64,000 nt of DNA, taken from assembly GCA_946406115.1 (NCBI GenBank), contig OX291543.1, positions 32,328,815 to 32,392,814 on the forward strand, given 5' to 3'. This DNA comes from Apoda limacodes (Eukaryota; Arthropoda; Insecta; Lepidoptera; Limacodidae). The translations under genes were made by a program, and so were the position numbers. The notes under the pieces are model-generated. The model ran no database searches, was not told the DNA's origin, and saw nothing but the letters and a program-made list of their open reading frames with translations. The stretch's first letter is position 1, and every line of letters begins with the position of its first letter. Shown here piece after piece: positions 1 through 13,481 of the stretch.

Positions 1-1399
1 TCTATAATTTTAAATTTGACAAATAACGTTTCTCGAGTTGGGGGACATAATAAATTATAGCTTGCAGGCGATTGTGAAATAAAATGATTTGTTGCACTTG
101 TGTTGCAACGGGCAGGCTGTGAAATCTGCGGGAGGTAAAGTCTGGAAACGCGCCAAAGATGGAAATACGCTAAAACTAACTACATTACAGACTATGGTAT
201 GGCAACATCGATACCCACCTTCGATACATGACCATGTTTGTAGTTTCATCGCTGTCATTTGATGTGAACAGTTTGTGATTTCTACGTTAAGTTGATGATC
301 ATATGCATGTACAAAATGAAACACATATACTACGCGGTTTTTCTAATTCCTTGTGATATTATTAATATTTTTATTCCTTAAATTGGACACATATTTTCTT
401 GACACAACCCTACCTACAGCAGTTAGTGCGACATGTATCTATTGCGACATAGACCTGTTCTATAGGACTGATCATTTCTAAACTTCCTTCTTTGTGTGTT
501 GCGTACTCGCGTCGCAATTCCCCATAGCTAATAAAAGTGGAAAAGTTACCTTAAGGCTGTCGATATATTATTTTAACAGCTTTATAGAATATTTTACACT
601 GAATGTTTTAGACCGCGACTCCTGGGATAGTTAAAGAAAATTAAGAAAAAAATCTGGTTCAACTTAAATTTACCATGAAAAGCGACTCACTGCACAGACT
701 TATACAGGTTTATAAATTAATACTGAACTACTGAAATACAACATAATATAAATCTAAATTTAGCTGTATAAGTTCGTAATTTGGGTAGTAATTTTCGAAC
801 TGTTCTGCCTAAAAAAACTTTAACGGACTTGGGTATAAATAATTGTAAGTGAGTTTATTCAATTTCGTGCAAGCTAGTCCTAGTACATACAGTAGTCCCA
901 AGAAGACAAGACATTACGTCGTCGGCTACATTACCCAATTCATTAGGAGCTCTGCACTACACGCACGATAGACAAAATATTGACAGCCGAATAAAAATAT
1001 TTACACATCCGCCATCTTGTTACCTTTGCACCAATATATACCAATATTTATACTCAGTTAATATTCTATCAATTGTCAATATTATGACGAGGATTAAAGA
1101 TGCAGCCAATGAACAGTTAACCCAAGTTTTAGGATAGTCAACAGTCACAGGAGCACGAATTAGCAAGCTGAAATTTAAAAATCAGTAGCAATGCAGTCAC
1201 ACCATACACTCGCCTTTGGTGACTGTAAAATACTATGATTTTATAGCTATCTCAGTCAGTCTTTCATTGTTTTGCCCACTACAGAACCCTAGTTACGCAC
1301 ATTAGATAGATACCACAATGCAAACTTCATATTCATCTGAATATTGTATCTTCAGATCTCTTGTTACTTTGTTTAACTAACTAATGTCTTTATTAAACA
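1..1399. other. No gene seen
   Basis: AT-rich, with stops in all frames apart from one short minus ORF (324-55) that has no recognisable motif and ordinary composition. No repeats recognised. Confidence 0.6.
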
Positions 1400-1917
1400 C
1401 TAGCTTCTGCCAGCGGCTTCGCCCGCCCTAAATTTCGTAATCGGTGTAGGTTCATACGGTAACTCCTCAATTATAGAAAAAACCTAACAAATCAAACATT
1501 CGTGTCTGTGAAACCATGGAAATACACATTAAATATAAATTTCAACCCAATCGGTCAAGCCGTTAAGTAGTTGACATTCCGACAGCAGCGCCACCTACTG
1601 GGTCCAATTGTATTATTAAATTATCCTGGAAACCATAATACCCTTATAAAACTGCAACGTAATCGGTTCAGCCATTTAGAAATTATGTGAAAAAGATAAG
1701 TACGGTAGGACAATTCTTACTACCCGATGACCTATTACCCGTTTTCCCGTAGGAATGAAGTATTTTCCCGCAGTAAAAAGTAGCCTATGTTCATCAGGGA
1801 TAATGTTGGCTTCTTATGGTGAAAGAATTTTTCAAATCGGTCCAGTAGTTTCGGAGCCTATTTAATACAAACAAACAATCAATCAAAGCTTTTCTCTTTA
1901 TAATATTAGTATAGATA
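1400..1917 (+). repeat. Lepidopteran 'ctagcttctgccagcggcttcgcc' dispersed element
   Basis: Begins ctagcttctgccagcggctt-cgcccgcc, holds the block gtagcctatgttcatcaggg, and ends ttataatattagtatagat. Copies or parts are also at 7740-8000 (-), 8315-8490 (+), 12780-13135 (+), 24870-25170 (-), 25290-25645 (-), 39880-40190 (-), 40378-40850 (+) and 55238 (+). Non-coding. Confidence 0.7.
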
Positions 1918-2064
1918 TAGAATTTTTTTACGGGTTTCTTACCGTGATTAGCCGAGGTGATGAGCTAAACCCCGTAAAACATTATGTTTGATAATCATAT
2001 TAACCGTGAATCTTTATAACAATAACTAATTTCTTGTTTCGCCAAATATAATGATATAATTTAA

Positions 2065-2195
2065 AAATAATACAACGGGATTAAACGGGTCGGATAAATC
2101 GGCAAAATACCTTGTTTCTGACGTTTCGGCTGAGTTACACCAGCCTTGGTATACACTCAACAAATAACGACGCGTTTAATCCCGTTGTATTATTT
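2065..2195. repeat. Short foldback (MITE-like) element
   Basis: Inverted arms of about 23-24 bp: left aataatacaacgggattaaa-cg (2065-2088), right the reverse complement (2172-2195), separated by about 80 bp containing tgacgtttcggctgagttac. Confidence 0.8.
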
Positions 2196-2840
2196 CTAAT
2201 TTAGTAATGGAACGCGAATATTTTCAAACTTATATAATGATATAAGTAAACATCTCATAAAAAAATGTCACAGTAATTGAAACTTCAAAATATAACCACA
2301 CTTTACGTACAGAATCATTGATTGTTTGTATGCTATCAAAATCAAAAAGGGTACTGAAATATCTTATCCTACATCTAGATTTTGAATAATTATCTTGGCG
2401 CGGGAATTAATGTGAAAGTTTGTTCATTACTATTTTCATTGGATGAAAAAACTACAAACAAATGAATGAAACTACAAATTGGATGACTTAATTATTTGCA
2501 GGTTTTTAGTTTCTTATCGTCTAAAATAGTGTTAACTATTCACAAATATTAACTTACAACTAACTAACAAAGCAGTGTAGAAAATAAAATATATCCGACC
2601 TTTTTTATGAATGCTTCCCTAAACAGAATAATTTATTTATACAACTGATCTATTATTTCCACGAGCATAAACATGATTTTGCTTTATAATTAGAGAAATA
2701 GCAAATAATATTTTTTGACGTTGATGAATCTGATAGTCAATCAGTTGGGTGGGGCAAGCCTTTTCATAAAACAGATGTAACTTAGTACGGGTACTTACAT
2801 TTATTTTTTATTCAACTACAAAAATAAGTTTCTTTTTTTA
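2196..2840. other. No gene seen
   Basis: AT-rich spacer between two dispersed repeats; nothing recognisable. Confidence 0.6.
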
Positions 2841-3236
2841 AGGGTTCCGTACCCAAAGGGTAAAAAACGGGACCCTGTAAATAAGACTCCGCTGTCCATC
2901 CGTCCGTCTGTCACCAGGCTGCATCTCATGATACTTAGAAAGTTGAAATTTTCACAGATGATGTATTTCTGTTGCCGCCATAACAACAAATACTAAAACA
3001 TAGAATAAAATAAATATTTAAGAGGGCTCCCATACAACAAACGTGATTTTTTTGCTCGTTTTTGCTCGATATTGATAACGGCAACAGGTAGACGCTTGAA
3101 ATATTTACATTAAGTTATATATTCACTTTAAAAATAAATATTTAAATTAAAATAAAACAAATATTTAAGGGGGTCTCCCATACAACAACCGTGACTTTTT
3201 GCCGTTTTTCGAGTCCGACTCGCACTTGGCTGATTT
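2841..3236 (+). repeat. Lepidopteran 'agggttccgtacc' dispersed element
   Basis: Starts agggttccgtacccaaaggg, contains ccgtccgtctgtcaccaggc and a shared inner block (ggcaacaggtagacgcttga), and ends gagtccgactcgcacttggc plus T-run. The same architecture appears at 14194-14522. No ORF. Confidence 0.75.
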
Positions 3237-3649
3237 TTTTTATTGCTTTACATCTGCTGAGTATTTTATCAAGGTATTAATCGGTATTTGAAGTCATGAG
3301 TTGGAACCGGGTATTAGAAATCAAGGAACCGGTACTAGTTTTGCACGCCCTAGCAAAAAAGCATAGATTGTCTGGTGTCAGGGCTTTTTAAAGTTCAGTC
3401 TCGTATGTGTTAATTAATATTACAAGCATTGAGATAAAAAAAGGTAAATCGATATGCGACCATTATACACATAATATGCATAATCCAGACCTAGATACCA
3501 TGACTCAGTTTTTAATAAAGGAAAGTTTCACAGTTCGGATGTTTATATATATATTTATATTTTTATTTATGTTCGGGCGTAGCTCAGTCATATATGTATA
3601 TAGACAGAATTGCAAAATTCTTTTTTTATTTAAAAATGAATACTTCCGA

Positions 3650-3965
3650 AGTGGTCCCATATTAATGTAGTGAATTTAAAACTTAAACTTTTGACTAAAA
3701 AAAATTGGTATTAATTTGGAACTGGTGAAACGCCTTTTATGTTCATGATTGTATAAAAAATTTTTACGAGTATGGATGTTTTTAGTATACGAAAAAGGCA
3801 ATTCGTCACTCAAAAATAAAAACATTTTAACAAAAAAAAAACAATCGTCTTCAATAATACACTGAAAAGGTATAAATAATAAATTATTTCCAAAAATCTG
3901 ATCTGAATTACAGTTTGAAGTTGGTTTCATGCAAATGACGTGTTTTTTAAAACCATCAGTGCAGA
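3650..3965 (-). repeat. Dispersed repeat related to 41.43-41.75 kb
   Basis: On plus: gtggtcccatattaatgtag, actggtgaaacgccttttat, gttcatgattgtataaaaaa, tacgagtatggatgtttt, then ccaaaaatctgatctgaatt and agtttgaagttggtttcatg, the reverse complement of the 41-kb repeat. The minus-strand open frame here is repeat sequence, not a gene. Confidence 0.65.
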
Positions 3966-4647
3966 TGTTAGAATATGTTACATTACATTTTGCAAGAGAC
4001 GCATCGACGCAGGCCACACGTGTGGTTAGGTAACAACTGTGACCTAGACGCAGGCACGCATGTAGCTAGACGCGCTCTAGACACCTAGCGGGCTATTGTT
4101 GTGCCTCCGTTGCTACGACAGAACTCGAAGTAAGAAAAAAAGGCGGCAAACAACAGTCGTTTTATTTGTATATATTTCTTCCTTTTTACTTGTAATAAAT
4201 TTTCTCTTTTTATTCGATAAAATATTTTCAAATTCTGTTAATAAATAGTAAAATCTCTAAGTTACGAATATGTGTATTAATATAAATATACCAAGACATA
4301 TGACGATATATTTTCAACAGTATTTAAACTTAAAATTACCACACACGCAGCTTAAAAATGTTTTTTTGTGTATGGATATATTATGGCATATTAATATATA
4401 TATATATTCTAGCTCCGTGTGTGATGGGCTTTCTGCTTTACCCTATATTTATGATACCGATTCAAATGAATTTTTGGTACCTACGATGTATATAACAATA
4501 TTTTTTTCAAAAATGCTACGATATGCGACTATATCTTGTACAAGCTTCCTTGGGATAAATAGTACCTACTTGCAGTGCAGTATTAGGATATCAATATTTT
4601 TGGACATTACACTACTTACACACAGCTTCGTCCGGTCCTAAAGTAAG
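3966..4647. other. No gene seen; one 12-bp palindrome
   Basis: Contains ccacacgtgtgg (4014-4025), a perfect palindrome with a CACGTG core, in a locally GC-richer stretch (4000-4110). The plus ORF at 4270-4641 is low-complexity and unrecognised. Confidence 0.5.
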
Positions 4648-4860
4648 CAAAGCTTGTGTTATGGATACCAGACAACGGATACAAATACATATTACTTTGT
4701 TTTTTCTGTAAATACATACATAATATACACAGAAAACACACAGTATCAAAAAAAACGACAAATAATAAAATGTTTGACTTATGCGGCAATCGAACCTATA
4801 TCCCTTGATTCAGCAGTTGGGTCATTAATTACCCACTGAGCCCTGGAGCTGACAATTATT
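4648..4860 (+). repeat. Dispersed repeat ending in a tRNA-like motif
   Basis: gcttgtgttatggataccag then aatacatac-rich sequence, then gcggcaatcgaacctatatc, attcagcagttgggtc, cccactgagccctgg. Lepidopteran genomes hold many copies of this pattern. It cannot fold as a real tRNA gene. Confidence 0.5.
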
Positions 4861-5249
4861 TACTACTAAGCCTAATATACGGGAAAATGATGTTTAACTA
4901 CAAAACACGTAAAAGGAAGAAAGATCCGGGACTTTCCCGGTCATCTCGCAACCCTGACCGAACCACATGTTGATCAGGCCACGCCATAAAATGGATTTCA
5001 AAAGAATAGTGATCAGCTATTTTCAAGGTAAACAAATTGTAAACTTACAACGGTTGCAGTTGACTTTCCTTTTTTTCTTAAAATGTATCAATGTAGAAAT
5101 GAAACGCGCTTCTTCGAAGAATCAATGATCAAACGAATGCCAAGCACTTGAACCACTATTGTTTGTGTTAAAGTAAATTTTTAGTCGCTACGACGTTTTG
5201 TACTTGAGGTATATACTGTGTTGTATACAATTTTTTAAATCTATAAGAT

Positions 5250-6275
5250 ATCTGAGAGCCAATTCTCACGCGATCGAATTGATCACGAATTCGAAATAAA
5301 ATACGAATTTGAACTTTTCTCGAACGAAAATGTAGTTTAGCAATTCTGGTAATGTCGAATCCGACATTTCTCGAACGCAAGCCGCTCGAACTGCTTCGAG
5401 TGGTCGGGACCGTTCGAGACTACATCTCACATTCGAATCATGACAAATTTAGTTCAAAATGATTGGGTTCTAAACCTTGATTCTACTCTTAGCGTGAACT
5501 ATATGTTCTAAAATCTAAAATGTAGGTCAGGTAAAATGAAAAAATTACTTATATTACCAAATATTATATTTTTTTACCTTTATTACTTTCATAATACATT
5601 ACTAGTCTTTTCTCAATTGATTGATTGGCCGATTCTTGCAATTATCAAAGTCGCCCATGACAATAATATTCTTCTATTTCTATTGATTTCCATCATAATA
5701 AACACTAGATTACATCACATACACAAAAATGTTTGAGGTGCGGCACCGCCATCTTTTTTAATAAACATAATTACACCGTTGAAAAATAAGAATAACCTAA
5801 AATTCTCAACCAAATAAACAAATAAAACACACAACAAAAACAGAGTTTTTTTTATTTATGTCCAAATACGTTCCGTTTAAAGATGAAAGTAATTTCTCGA
5901 AATAGGGATTTAGTTTACAAACTTATTTATAATTATTATTTCCTTATTAATAATGATGTAACACAAGTAAAATGTTGCTTCAAACATTTTGTAGTCACCG
6001 AACCCTTTTTTAATATATCAAAAGAGGCATATTAGAATAGGCTTTTTTAAAAACGTTCTACAACTGTGCAACGGAACGTACCTCATAGCGTAACCGATTT
6101 ACAATGGCAACATTCAACCGCTTCGAACGACATTTTGTTCGAAGGTTGTTTCGATTGATAGTGAGAATACAGCAAACGCGAAAATTATGTCGACGATCGA
6201 AATTTTACAGTCGAGATAGTGCCTTCCAGATAATCTCTAATACGAGATTATCTCGGATGAAGTGAGAATTAGGTC
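5250..6275. repeat. Possible foldback element of about 1 kb
   Basis: Ends carry gccaattctcac (left, about 5257) and gtgagaattaggtccc (right, about 6261), inverted over about 10 bp. Both flanks are rich in TCGA-type words (ttctcgaacgaaaatg, gcttcgaacgacattttgtt) not seen elsewhere. No target duplication recognised. Confidence 0.4.
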
Positions 6276-6280
6276 CCTGG

Positions 6281-7129
6281 TCACAGACGATAGAATACTA
6301 TAACCTAGTAACGGGTGAACTTTTGTGTACTTGGTGCAGCCAGTCATCGATACTATACTTACATTGTTTCGATCAGCGAATGATGTGTCAATCGATACGG
6401 TGTTATATCCTGAATAATGTATTTTACTAAAATTCTACCAACTCAAACTATAATACTTCCTCTTTTAGTCTCCGCAGATGTAAGTAACTTGGACTCCAAT
6501 AAGTATGTATAACCAACTTGAGCTTCTTCAAAACCTAATGCATTCGCTATATATCCAGTTTACGTAATCGCCATCTTCAATTTCAGAACTGAACTCTTGT
6601 GGCTCCCGATTCCGACGGATATCGATCCCTTCTTCATAACATGCTTTACAAGGCGTGTAGTCCTTAATATTATTAACGTAAAAAAATAAATTAATTACGA
6701 ATCCTCTAAATCAACCCGTCAGACCAGTAACTTCACAATTATTGAAAATACCACGCAACAATACTGACGTTTTATAATAATTTATTTTCTGTTTAGGCAG
6801 TTATTCTGTAGAATTCTCTTCCGCATTCGCTTAGCGATAGTTTTTCATCGGCTAAAAATTTTAAATTCGCTAAAAGGAGCGCTTTGAGGAACTTTTGTAA
6901 ATAACAAAATGAATTTTATTGCCATCGAATGCTATGGCACAGTTATTTTATACTTAATTTATTAACAATTTCTTTTTATGTAGTATATGAGTATGTATAT
7001 ATTTATGAAATTATTTTATTTTTATTTGAATATATGTATGTGTATAATTCAATATACTTATTGTTATTAAATTTTATATTATATTTTATTAATTTAGTAT
7101 AATATAAAACCAATAAAACGTTGTACAAG
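6281..7129. other. No gene seen
   Basis: Very AT-rich (especially 6950-7100). No open frame or repeat recognised. Confidence 0.6.
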
Positions 7130-7300
7130 TAAAGCCCTTGTCACCTTTTTGGAAATGTATTCTTTCTCTGGGACTGCGGGACAAAATCAAAACGCCCTTT
7201 ATCACATAAAACTTTTGTCCTGTGCTGGGATCAAACCACAGCCCCTCGGATCGACAATACGACTTGCTACTGGGGGGGGGGAACGTCGCAGTACCTAGTC
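7130..7300 (+). repeat. Probable dispersed repeat scrap with poly-G
   Basis: agtaaagcccttgtcacctt ... gtgctgggatcaaaccacag followed by a run of 10 G at about 7272. The 'gggatcaaacc' motif is of the same tRNA-like kind as at 4.8 kb. Confidence 0.35.
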
Positions 7301-7739
7301 TAAAACCACATAATATCTGAATGACATTCGAAATTAGCCTAAATCTTGTTTAAAGAAGAAAAGCAGATGGATGGATATGATATTGTTTCCAATGAGCCAT
7401 GGGTAAATTATATCTTATTCATAGTAGTGGGTGATTCATCCACATTTGTGACCATGGAAGCCTCGCGTGCCTCACGCACCAACGGAATGGAATCCCGGAA
7501 TGTTGGCAACTACTCAAAGATGACCACAACACTTCTCAGAACAGCGTAATAAAATGCTACAAATCTATCTGCCCTCATAGCGGAAATAGGAACTTGGCGC
7601 TTGAAAACGAAAAAAATATTTTTAGTCTATGATTATCTTTAGTGATTGGAATAAAAATAAAAATCTATAACTATATATATAAGTTTCAAATTATTGAAAA
7701 ACGTTAGCGGTGGCGGTATCTCGTGACGTACAAAGGCAA

Positions 7740-8000
7740 CTTTTTTTTTTTATTTTTTTGGAAATACAATTAAACATATGGTCATCTCCAGGTAGGCGCA
7801 ATAGTGCTCAAAACGTGGTAAAGAAATATTATCACTGTGCGTTTTACAGATAAAGACATAATATAGCGGTGACTGATTTCCGTTTCCGATTCCTACATTT
7901 ATATCTGTACATTCCTTACTTTTATTAACAAGAAGTTGCCGTTCAATCCTACGCCGATAACTGAATTTAGCGCGGGTAGAGCTGCGGGCCAAAACTAGTA
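7740..8000 (-). repeat. 'ctagcttttgcc' dispersed element, minus copy
   Basis: The right side of this interval is the reverse of the family start (tgaatttagcgcgggtagag, ctgcgggccaaaactagt). The left part is poorly matched. Confidence 0.5.
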
Positions 8001-8314
8001 AAATAATGTATTGTAAGCTCGATAGTTTTTAATATTTTCGTAGAATTAGTAACAGAAATGCCAAGTATTTATTTAGAAGATCAAATGAAAATTAGTCACT
8101 AGAAATGCTTGTTGCGAGGTCGAAGCACTCCGCTACACTTTCCAAGTAGAAGCCAAATTATTGGCGTGCAATTTTGTTACAAACACGAATTCAATTGTAC
8201 AATTTTCCGAATATTAATGTAGATAGCTACAATAGAGAAAGGAAATGAAACCGTATTAGTGCTAGCCGTAAACGTAACAGGAAACCTTATCGTACCATCT
8301 ATCAATTTCTATTA

Positions 8315-8490
8315 TTAAAATACATATAGGTTTGAATATTTTGGGATAAAAAGTATTCCATATGTGTTATTCCAGGACCTAATCTATATGTGTGCCAAGT
8401 TTCATCCCTATCCGTCCAGTGCCTTAAGCATTATTGAGTAACAAACATCAATACTTACAAACTTTCGCGTTTATTATATTAGTAGGATTA
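8315..8490 (+). repeat. 'ctagcttttgcc' dispersed element, 3' part
   Basis: ccaggacctaatctatatgt, gtgccaagtttcatccctat, ccgtccagtgccttaagc, and a tttattatattagtaggatt end, the 3' block of the family. Confidence 0.6.
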
Positions 8491-10227
8491 CTTTATCGAT
8501 TTTAATGGCTCAACGATACGTATTATTTTTGACTTTTTAAATTTTTCTTTTTTGGGTTGGGGATTTTTTTTAACTTTTTATTTAATTTTTTTGTGTAAAA
8601 GATAAATAAAATATCTCGAGAAGAAGTTTTTTCTGGTATTTCCTAAATTAAAATGAGCCAGTTTTACATCGTTACGTCTCGTGAAGGAATAGTGCGCCGC
8701 ATTTTCGACCGGGATGAAAATATTTAGTTATTATCTCTTAATTGGGATAAAATTTGCCCAATCTTCTTCTCCGACCCTCGAGCTATTCCGGTATTATAAA
8801 TCAGGCCACCTCGTTGCTCGTTGTGACGATCTGGGAACTCTCGACCGAGAAAAATATTATATTTCGTTCTTCTCCATTATGGCAACTGCCACTATACCAG
8901 TACTCAGGTCAATTGGTCAGGTCAAAGCTAAGGAATAAGAAACTTTCGCATTTATATTTTTTACCTTCTCGGTGCGGTTACAGACGGTGTAGCCAAACTT
9001 TTAAAATTTCATTACAATAGGATGAATGTTTTACCCTTTGCGCGAGTCCGACTCGCACTTAACTGTTTTTTCTTTCAAACAAACATTGTCGTGACAATTA
9101 CGTACACATCAAAAAATAAATCATATAAATCGGTCGAGCAGTTTTCAATTGATGCTTCGTCTGTATGATGAACGTGGCAATTTTTTTTATTTGTTTAGAA
9201 TTAGAACTATATTTTGATTGACACAAAAAACCCTTCTAGATAGTAGTGATACCTAGTTAATACTCATGTAATGACATAAGTTTCATCTCATCTATAATTA
9301 CAATTTAATCAACACTGGAACTTGAGGAACGACTATACTAGTCGCTAGTAGTACTCATAAAAAACATAGTCGTATTTAGAGTTTTGGGGGTTCAAACCAC
9401 TGAAATAAGCAATTTTCTTTTGTATTTCTATGTATGTCAAACTGTGAAAAGAAAACCTAGAGAAACCTGCTTGAAAGAAAAATCCTATGGATACCTACGT
9501 CTTGTAATAAAGTAAAACTCAATAAAGAGTTAGTCACCGTTCGTTCTCAATGTACGTACACATCACTAAAACTGACTATCAACTCAACTTACAACTAAAT
9601 ATTTCAGGCTGAATAACTCACTGATTGATAGTTTGTTTTCAATGAAACTAAACTATTCTGAACATTAAGATGAAATACCATTCCAAAGGGATTTTATAGC
9701 TTCGTCGACAGTCGACAGTCGACAGTAAGCGCGTGAAAACTTGGCCGATGACCAAAAAACATCGTTCTCTGTCCACTTCTAAATCTAAACGAAACTGGAC
9801 AAACAAAATATTTTCCAATACGGCGAAATTCTTCGTAGTTTGCTCACAGTTTTAAGTAGGTATAATGTAAAGGAAATATAATAAAAATATAAAATGAGCA
9901 AGATATTTTTTTTTAATTTCGAGAAGCGCCTGGCCTAGTTACATTCATCTTTTGGAAACGGATAAGGAATCTAGTGAGTTAATTAAATGGGTGACAGCTA
10001 GTGACACAATTTTCTAAGCACCTTCTTGCTTTGGCTTCTAACTGTCGGCATAAATAACGCCAAGACTGAGGCCTTAGGGTGGCGTGAAGGTCCGCCAATA
10101 TCCAAACCTATCTCTAAAGAGAACTAATTTTATCACTACCTATGTATTCTTATATCAGTAAATGTCACTAATACATAAAGTCCAAGATCCTTCTTTTTTA
10201 TAAGCTTTCTTTAGACTGTTGTATTTA
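8491..10227. other. No gene seen
   Basis: AT-rich. Two overlapping short ORFs at 8714-9020 lie in sequence (gtattataaatcaggccacc, tctgggaactctcgaccgag) that resembles 16.57-16.68 kb, so they are probably repeat-derived. A triple gtcgaca word occurs at 9704-9725. Confidence 0.5.
9030..9066 (+). repeat. Right-end scrap of the 'agggttccgtacc' family
   Basis: ttgcgcgagtccgactcgca then cttaactgtttttt, the terminal motif of the family without the rest of the element. A similar scrap is at about 39655-39682. Confidence 0.5.
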
Positions 10228-10492
10228 GTCTTCGAAGTTAGCATACCATTTTTAGTCAAATGCAAAACTAAGTATACCAAAATTTGCCGTTTTTTATCCA
10301 TTATATTCAAAAATATACCGTTGAGCTATTTGATTTTTAGCTAAATTTTTCAAAAAGGCTATGCTCGGCTAACTTCCCTTTCCTTTCGGCATTTTTTTTA
10401 ATATAACGATAAATAACTTATAAAAACGGCAAATTTGGGTATACTTTGTTTTGCATTACAATAAAAAAAGGTATGCTCACTTCAAAGACCTG
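10228..10492. repeat. Foldback element with about 70-bp imperfect inverted arms
   Basis: The left arm (ttcgaagttagcatacc..., tgcaaaactaagtataccaa, aatttgccg) and the right arm (cggcaaatttgggtatac, tttgttttgcattacaa, ggtatgctcacttcaaag) are reverse complements with scattered mismatches. The spacer is about 100 bp. Confidence 0.8.
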
Positions 10493-11507
10493 TTGTATTT
10501 GATCAGTATAAGATTAAGATACACAAAAGCGCAACGTGAGTGAGAACCAATCAGGTAGTTGCTGAGGTCGCGAAATTTTGTAAGTAAAAATAACATGTAT
10601 AAGTTATCAGTAGTAACTTAAATGTTGATTATACTATTTGCTTTTTTAAAAGCGCATAAAAATATTTGTCCTGGAGAGAAAGTAGGTAGTTACTGAGATT
10701 TCCATTTCACACAATATTATAATTATGAATGAAGACCGACACTTTATTTTTGCCGTCATTTAAAAACTATTAACTTTGTCATTACAATACATATATTATC
10801 TAATATGGCGTAGGATGATCAGAAAGTCAAGTGCGCGTCGAACACGCAATAAACCATAGAATAAGAATGGTTGCCGATGACTAGAAAACTTGACAACTTA
10901 TTTTGTTCCAAACAATTGTCCTTAGAAGTATTAATAAACACTCACATACTTTATTGTAACTGTGTTTTGTTTAAAGTTTTAAGAACTTACGGTTACTATG
11001 AAAAAGAGTTATGGAAGGACTTGAGTGCCTGACTCTCAGTGTTGCATGCAAACATTGTAACCATAGAGCAAACAAATACTAAGTAAATTGTAACCTGAGT
11101 AGTTCAGTACGGCCATTTCCAAGAACACTTACAGGGGATACCAGATACAAAAATACGTTGTTACTGCAGTTTACTCCCGTACTAGTGCCTGCAAAACACG
11201 CGTATCGCTTTACACTACCTACACTGTCAAAACAAAACTATTAAAATTCTTAGGTGTCACTCTTTGTGTTGGTAAATATGAAGCAAAACCTGGTATTTGA
11301 TATTTTAAGTATGATCGTCCGATGCACGTTATGTCTCTTAATGTAATAGCTTCCTGTATCCTGTACCAACTTCAAGGTTTTTGTATAACCTTTTTGCCAC
11401 AGCCATAAATTTTGTTCTGGTTTTCGAAATCGATATCAAAATACTAAAGATTATATATACTGTGTGAATAACTTGCAACTTTGGTTTTTTGTATTTAAAT
11501 TTTTGGA
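10493..11507. other. No gene seen
   Basis: AT-rich spacer; no motif, repeat or reading frame that I can support. Confidence 0.55.
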
Positions 11508-12073
11508 TGTTATCATTTGCTGTCGCAAAAGACGAGTTTCACTAAAAGTGCATATTTCTGTAAGAAAACCTTGTGTTGGGTCGTTACGTTCCCTAAAACA
11601 TGGTTGAGCGAAGCGATGGCTGATTCATGTGTCATACTCGTGAACGGGTGCCGCCTGTGGAGGCTGGTCTGCTCTTGCAAACTTCTTTGTATTCTTAGTA
11701 TTTAGTCTTACTTTTTTGTTTTGTTTATTAATACTGTAAGACATTGATTAATCCTTAGTGATGAATACATAAACTGTCTTTTGTTTATATTAGATACTTT
11801 TTTATGTTGTGCTTGTGCTTTATATTTCATGTTTTTTATGTTTGTAATGGAAAGTGTCCTTTTATGATAGGGAGGACATTTTCCAATATTTTAATTGGAC
11901 GCTGTAAGAGAAAGGGAGAAAAGAAATGCCCTTGCTGAGTTTCTTGCCGGTTCTTCTCAGTACAAGGTCTCCCGCCCTGTAGACTTACGAACCGATGGCG
12001 TAGTGACATTCATAAATGCTCAATTATTGTAGCCTAAACTGAATAAATTAAATTGAATTTGAATTTGAATTTA
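11508..12073 (+). mobile_element. LINE 3' end with (TTTGAA)n tail
   Basis: Contains gtcgttacgttccctaaaac, gaacgggtgccgcctgtgga (shared in reverse with 35.8-35.9 kb), then gagtttcttgccggttcttc and ends aattgaatttgaatttgaat. The ending and the 'tttcttgccgg' block are common to lepidopteran LINE 3' UTRs. A short ORF across the first part is not a gene. Confidence 0.6.
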
Positions 12074-12779
12074 GAGAATAGTACTAGCCGCCGCGAAATC
12101 TATTTGGGAGGCCGTTATTCAGCAATGGATATCTTTAGAGACTACAACAACATTAATATACAGTACAGTTTCTATTACTTCAGCTGTTAATTTAATATTC
12201 CATTCTAAGACTTATCCTTTCAAAATTGCATAAAACTGAGCAAGTTTAGTTTACCTCATTTTTCCTGTTCGTATCTAATCCTAATCAGCCTCATACGTCA
12301 CTACTGCTGGGGCACGACCTACCCTCAACGAGGTTAGCTTAGTAAATAAAAATGGTGATTTTATTTGTGCCACTAACGTGACCAACGCAAATTTGATATT
12401 TTTATAAACTTCTATGTGTATAAATAAGGTTTTTTTTTGTTTTTGTAACTTTTTAATAAAATTTTAATAAAAAGATTGAAAAAATGTACTTTAACCTGCG
12501 ATTTTCTAAGATTTCCGAAATCCAGCCGTAATCCTGAGAAGAGTGTAAAAATCCTGACGCAAAATCCTGAGATATGGTAACCCTATACTTATAGGAACCC
12601 AAGATCACACTACACTATTAGTTATTTGTTTTTGTACGAGTACCTACTTACGTCACACATCATGCGGTTTTTTATACATAGTCGAGTGTCCATCAGGGTG
12701 TGCTTAGACCGAGAGGATAAATAACATTTTAAGACATGGCCGTAAACCTTATCTTTGGTAGTCCCTATATATAGAACTG
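12074..12779. other. No gene seen
   Basis: AT-rich. Short words such as atcctgagaagagtg / atcctgagatatgg near 12530-12580 may belong to an unrecognised repeat. Confidence 0.5.
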
Positions 12780-13135
12780 GCTTATTCCAGCGACTTCGTT
12801 CGCATGGACTTTTGAAAAAACAGAAATAAAACTACTGAATTTCTAATACAAATTTAAATCCCCTATTTTCTCAGTAGAAAACAGTAAAATACGTTAATAT
12901 CAATTTTCAACCTAAAGCTCAAATACCTCAAGCTGAAGAACCTACCCATTCTTATCGATTTGTCTTTATAAAACGACTGTCGCTGTTTTCTCGAGATATT
13001 TGATGAAATTTACAAATTTAACCAAATCCATTGTTAGTGCTTACCTGTGTCAAATCCCTAGTCCCAGTAGTTTAGGCTGTGCGTTGATTAGTCAGTCAGT
13101 CAGTCAGTTTACTGTTATCGTATATATAGATTGAA
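12780..13135 (+). repeat. 'gactt cgttcgcatgg' variant of the dispersed element
   Basis: ctggcttattccagcgactt then cgttcgcatggact, ending with gtcagtcagtcagtcagttt and a tatatagatt motif. This is the related family with a GTCA-repeat 3' end. Confidence 0.5.
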
Positions 13136-13481
13136 CATGTACGTATATATATTATATGCATGTTATATTAATCATGCTTTGCTGCCGATAAGAATTGCAT
13201 GATTGCAGGCCCTTATGTAACAGTCGTCGATGATTTCTTATCATAACTGTACTATCATATACTTTTAGCAGTGTGTTTGTCTGTAGTGAGTGATGTCGAG
13301 GAACATTTATTATTACTGTGCAGGTATATACGTAGATACCTACTAGGTATGCAAGCGAGTTTATTTGCGTGGACTCTTGAATTTTTCTTTAAAAACATGT
13401 TATAGCTATTTAACGATAGATCAAAAACATCAGAAAACTGTTTCTTGTATGGAACGATACCACCTTAAATTTTTACATTTT

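Noticed and set aside
4755..4860. tRNA gene candidate
   Set aside because: Only a GGTTCGA-like word in reverse sense and a 'ccactgagccc' motif; no cloverleaf stems can be drawn.
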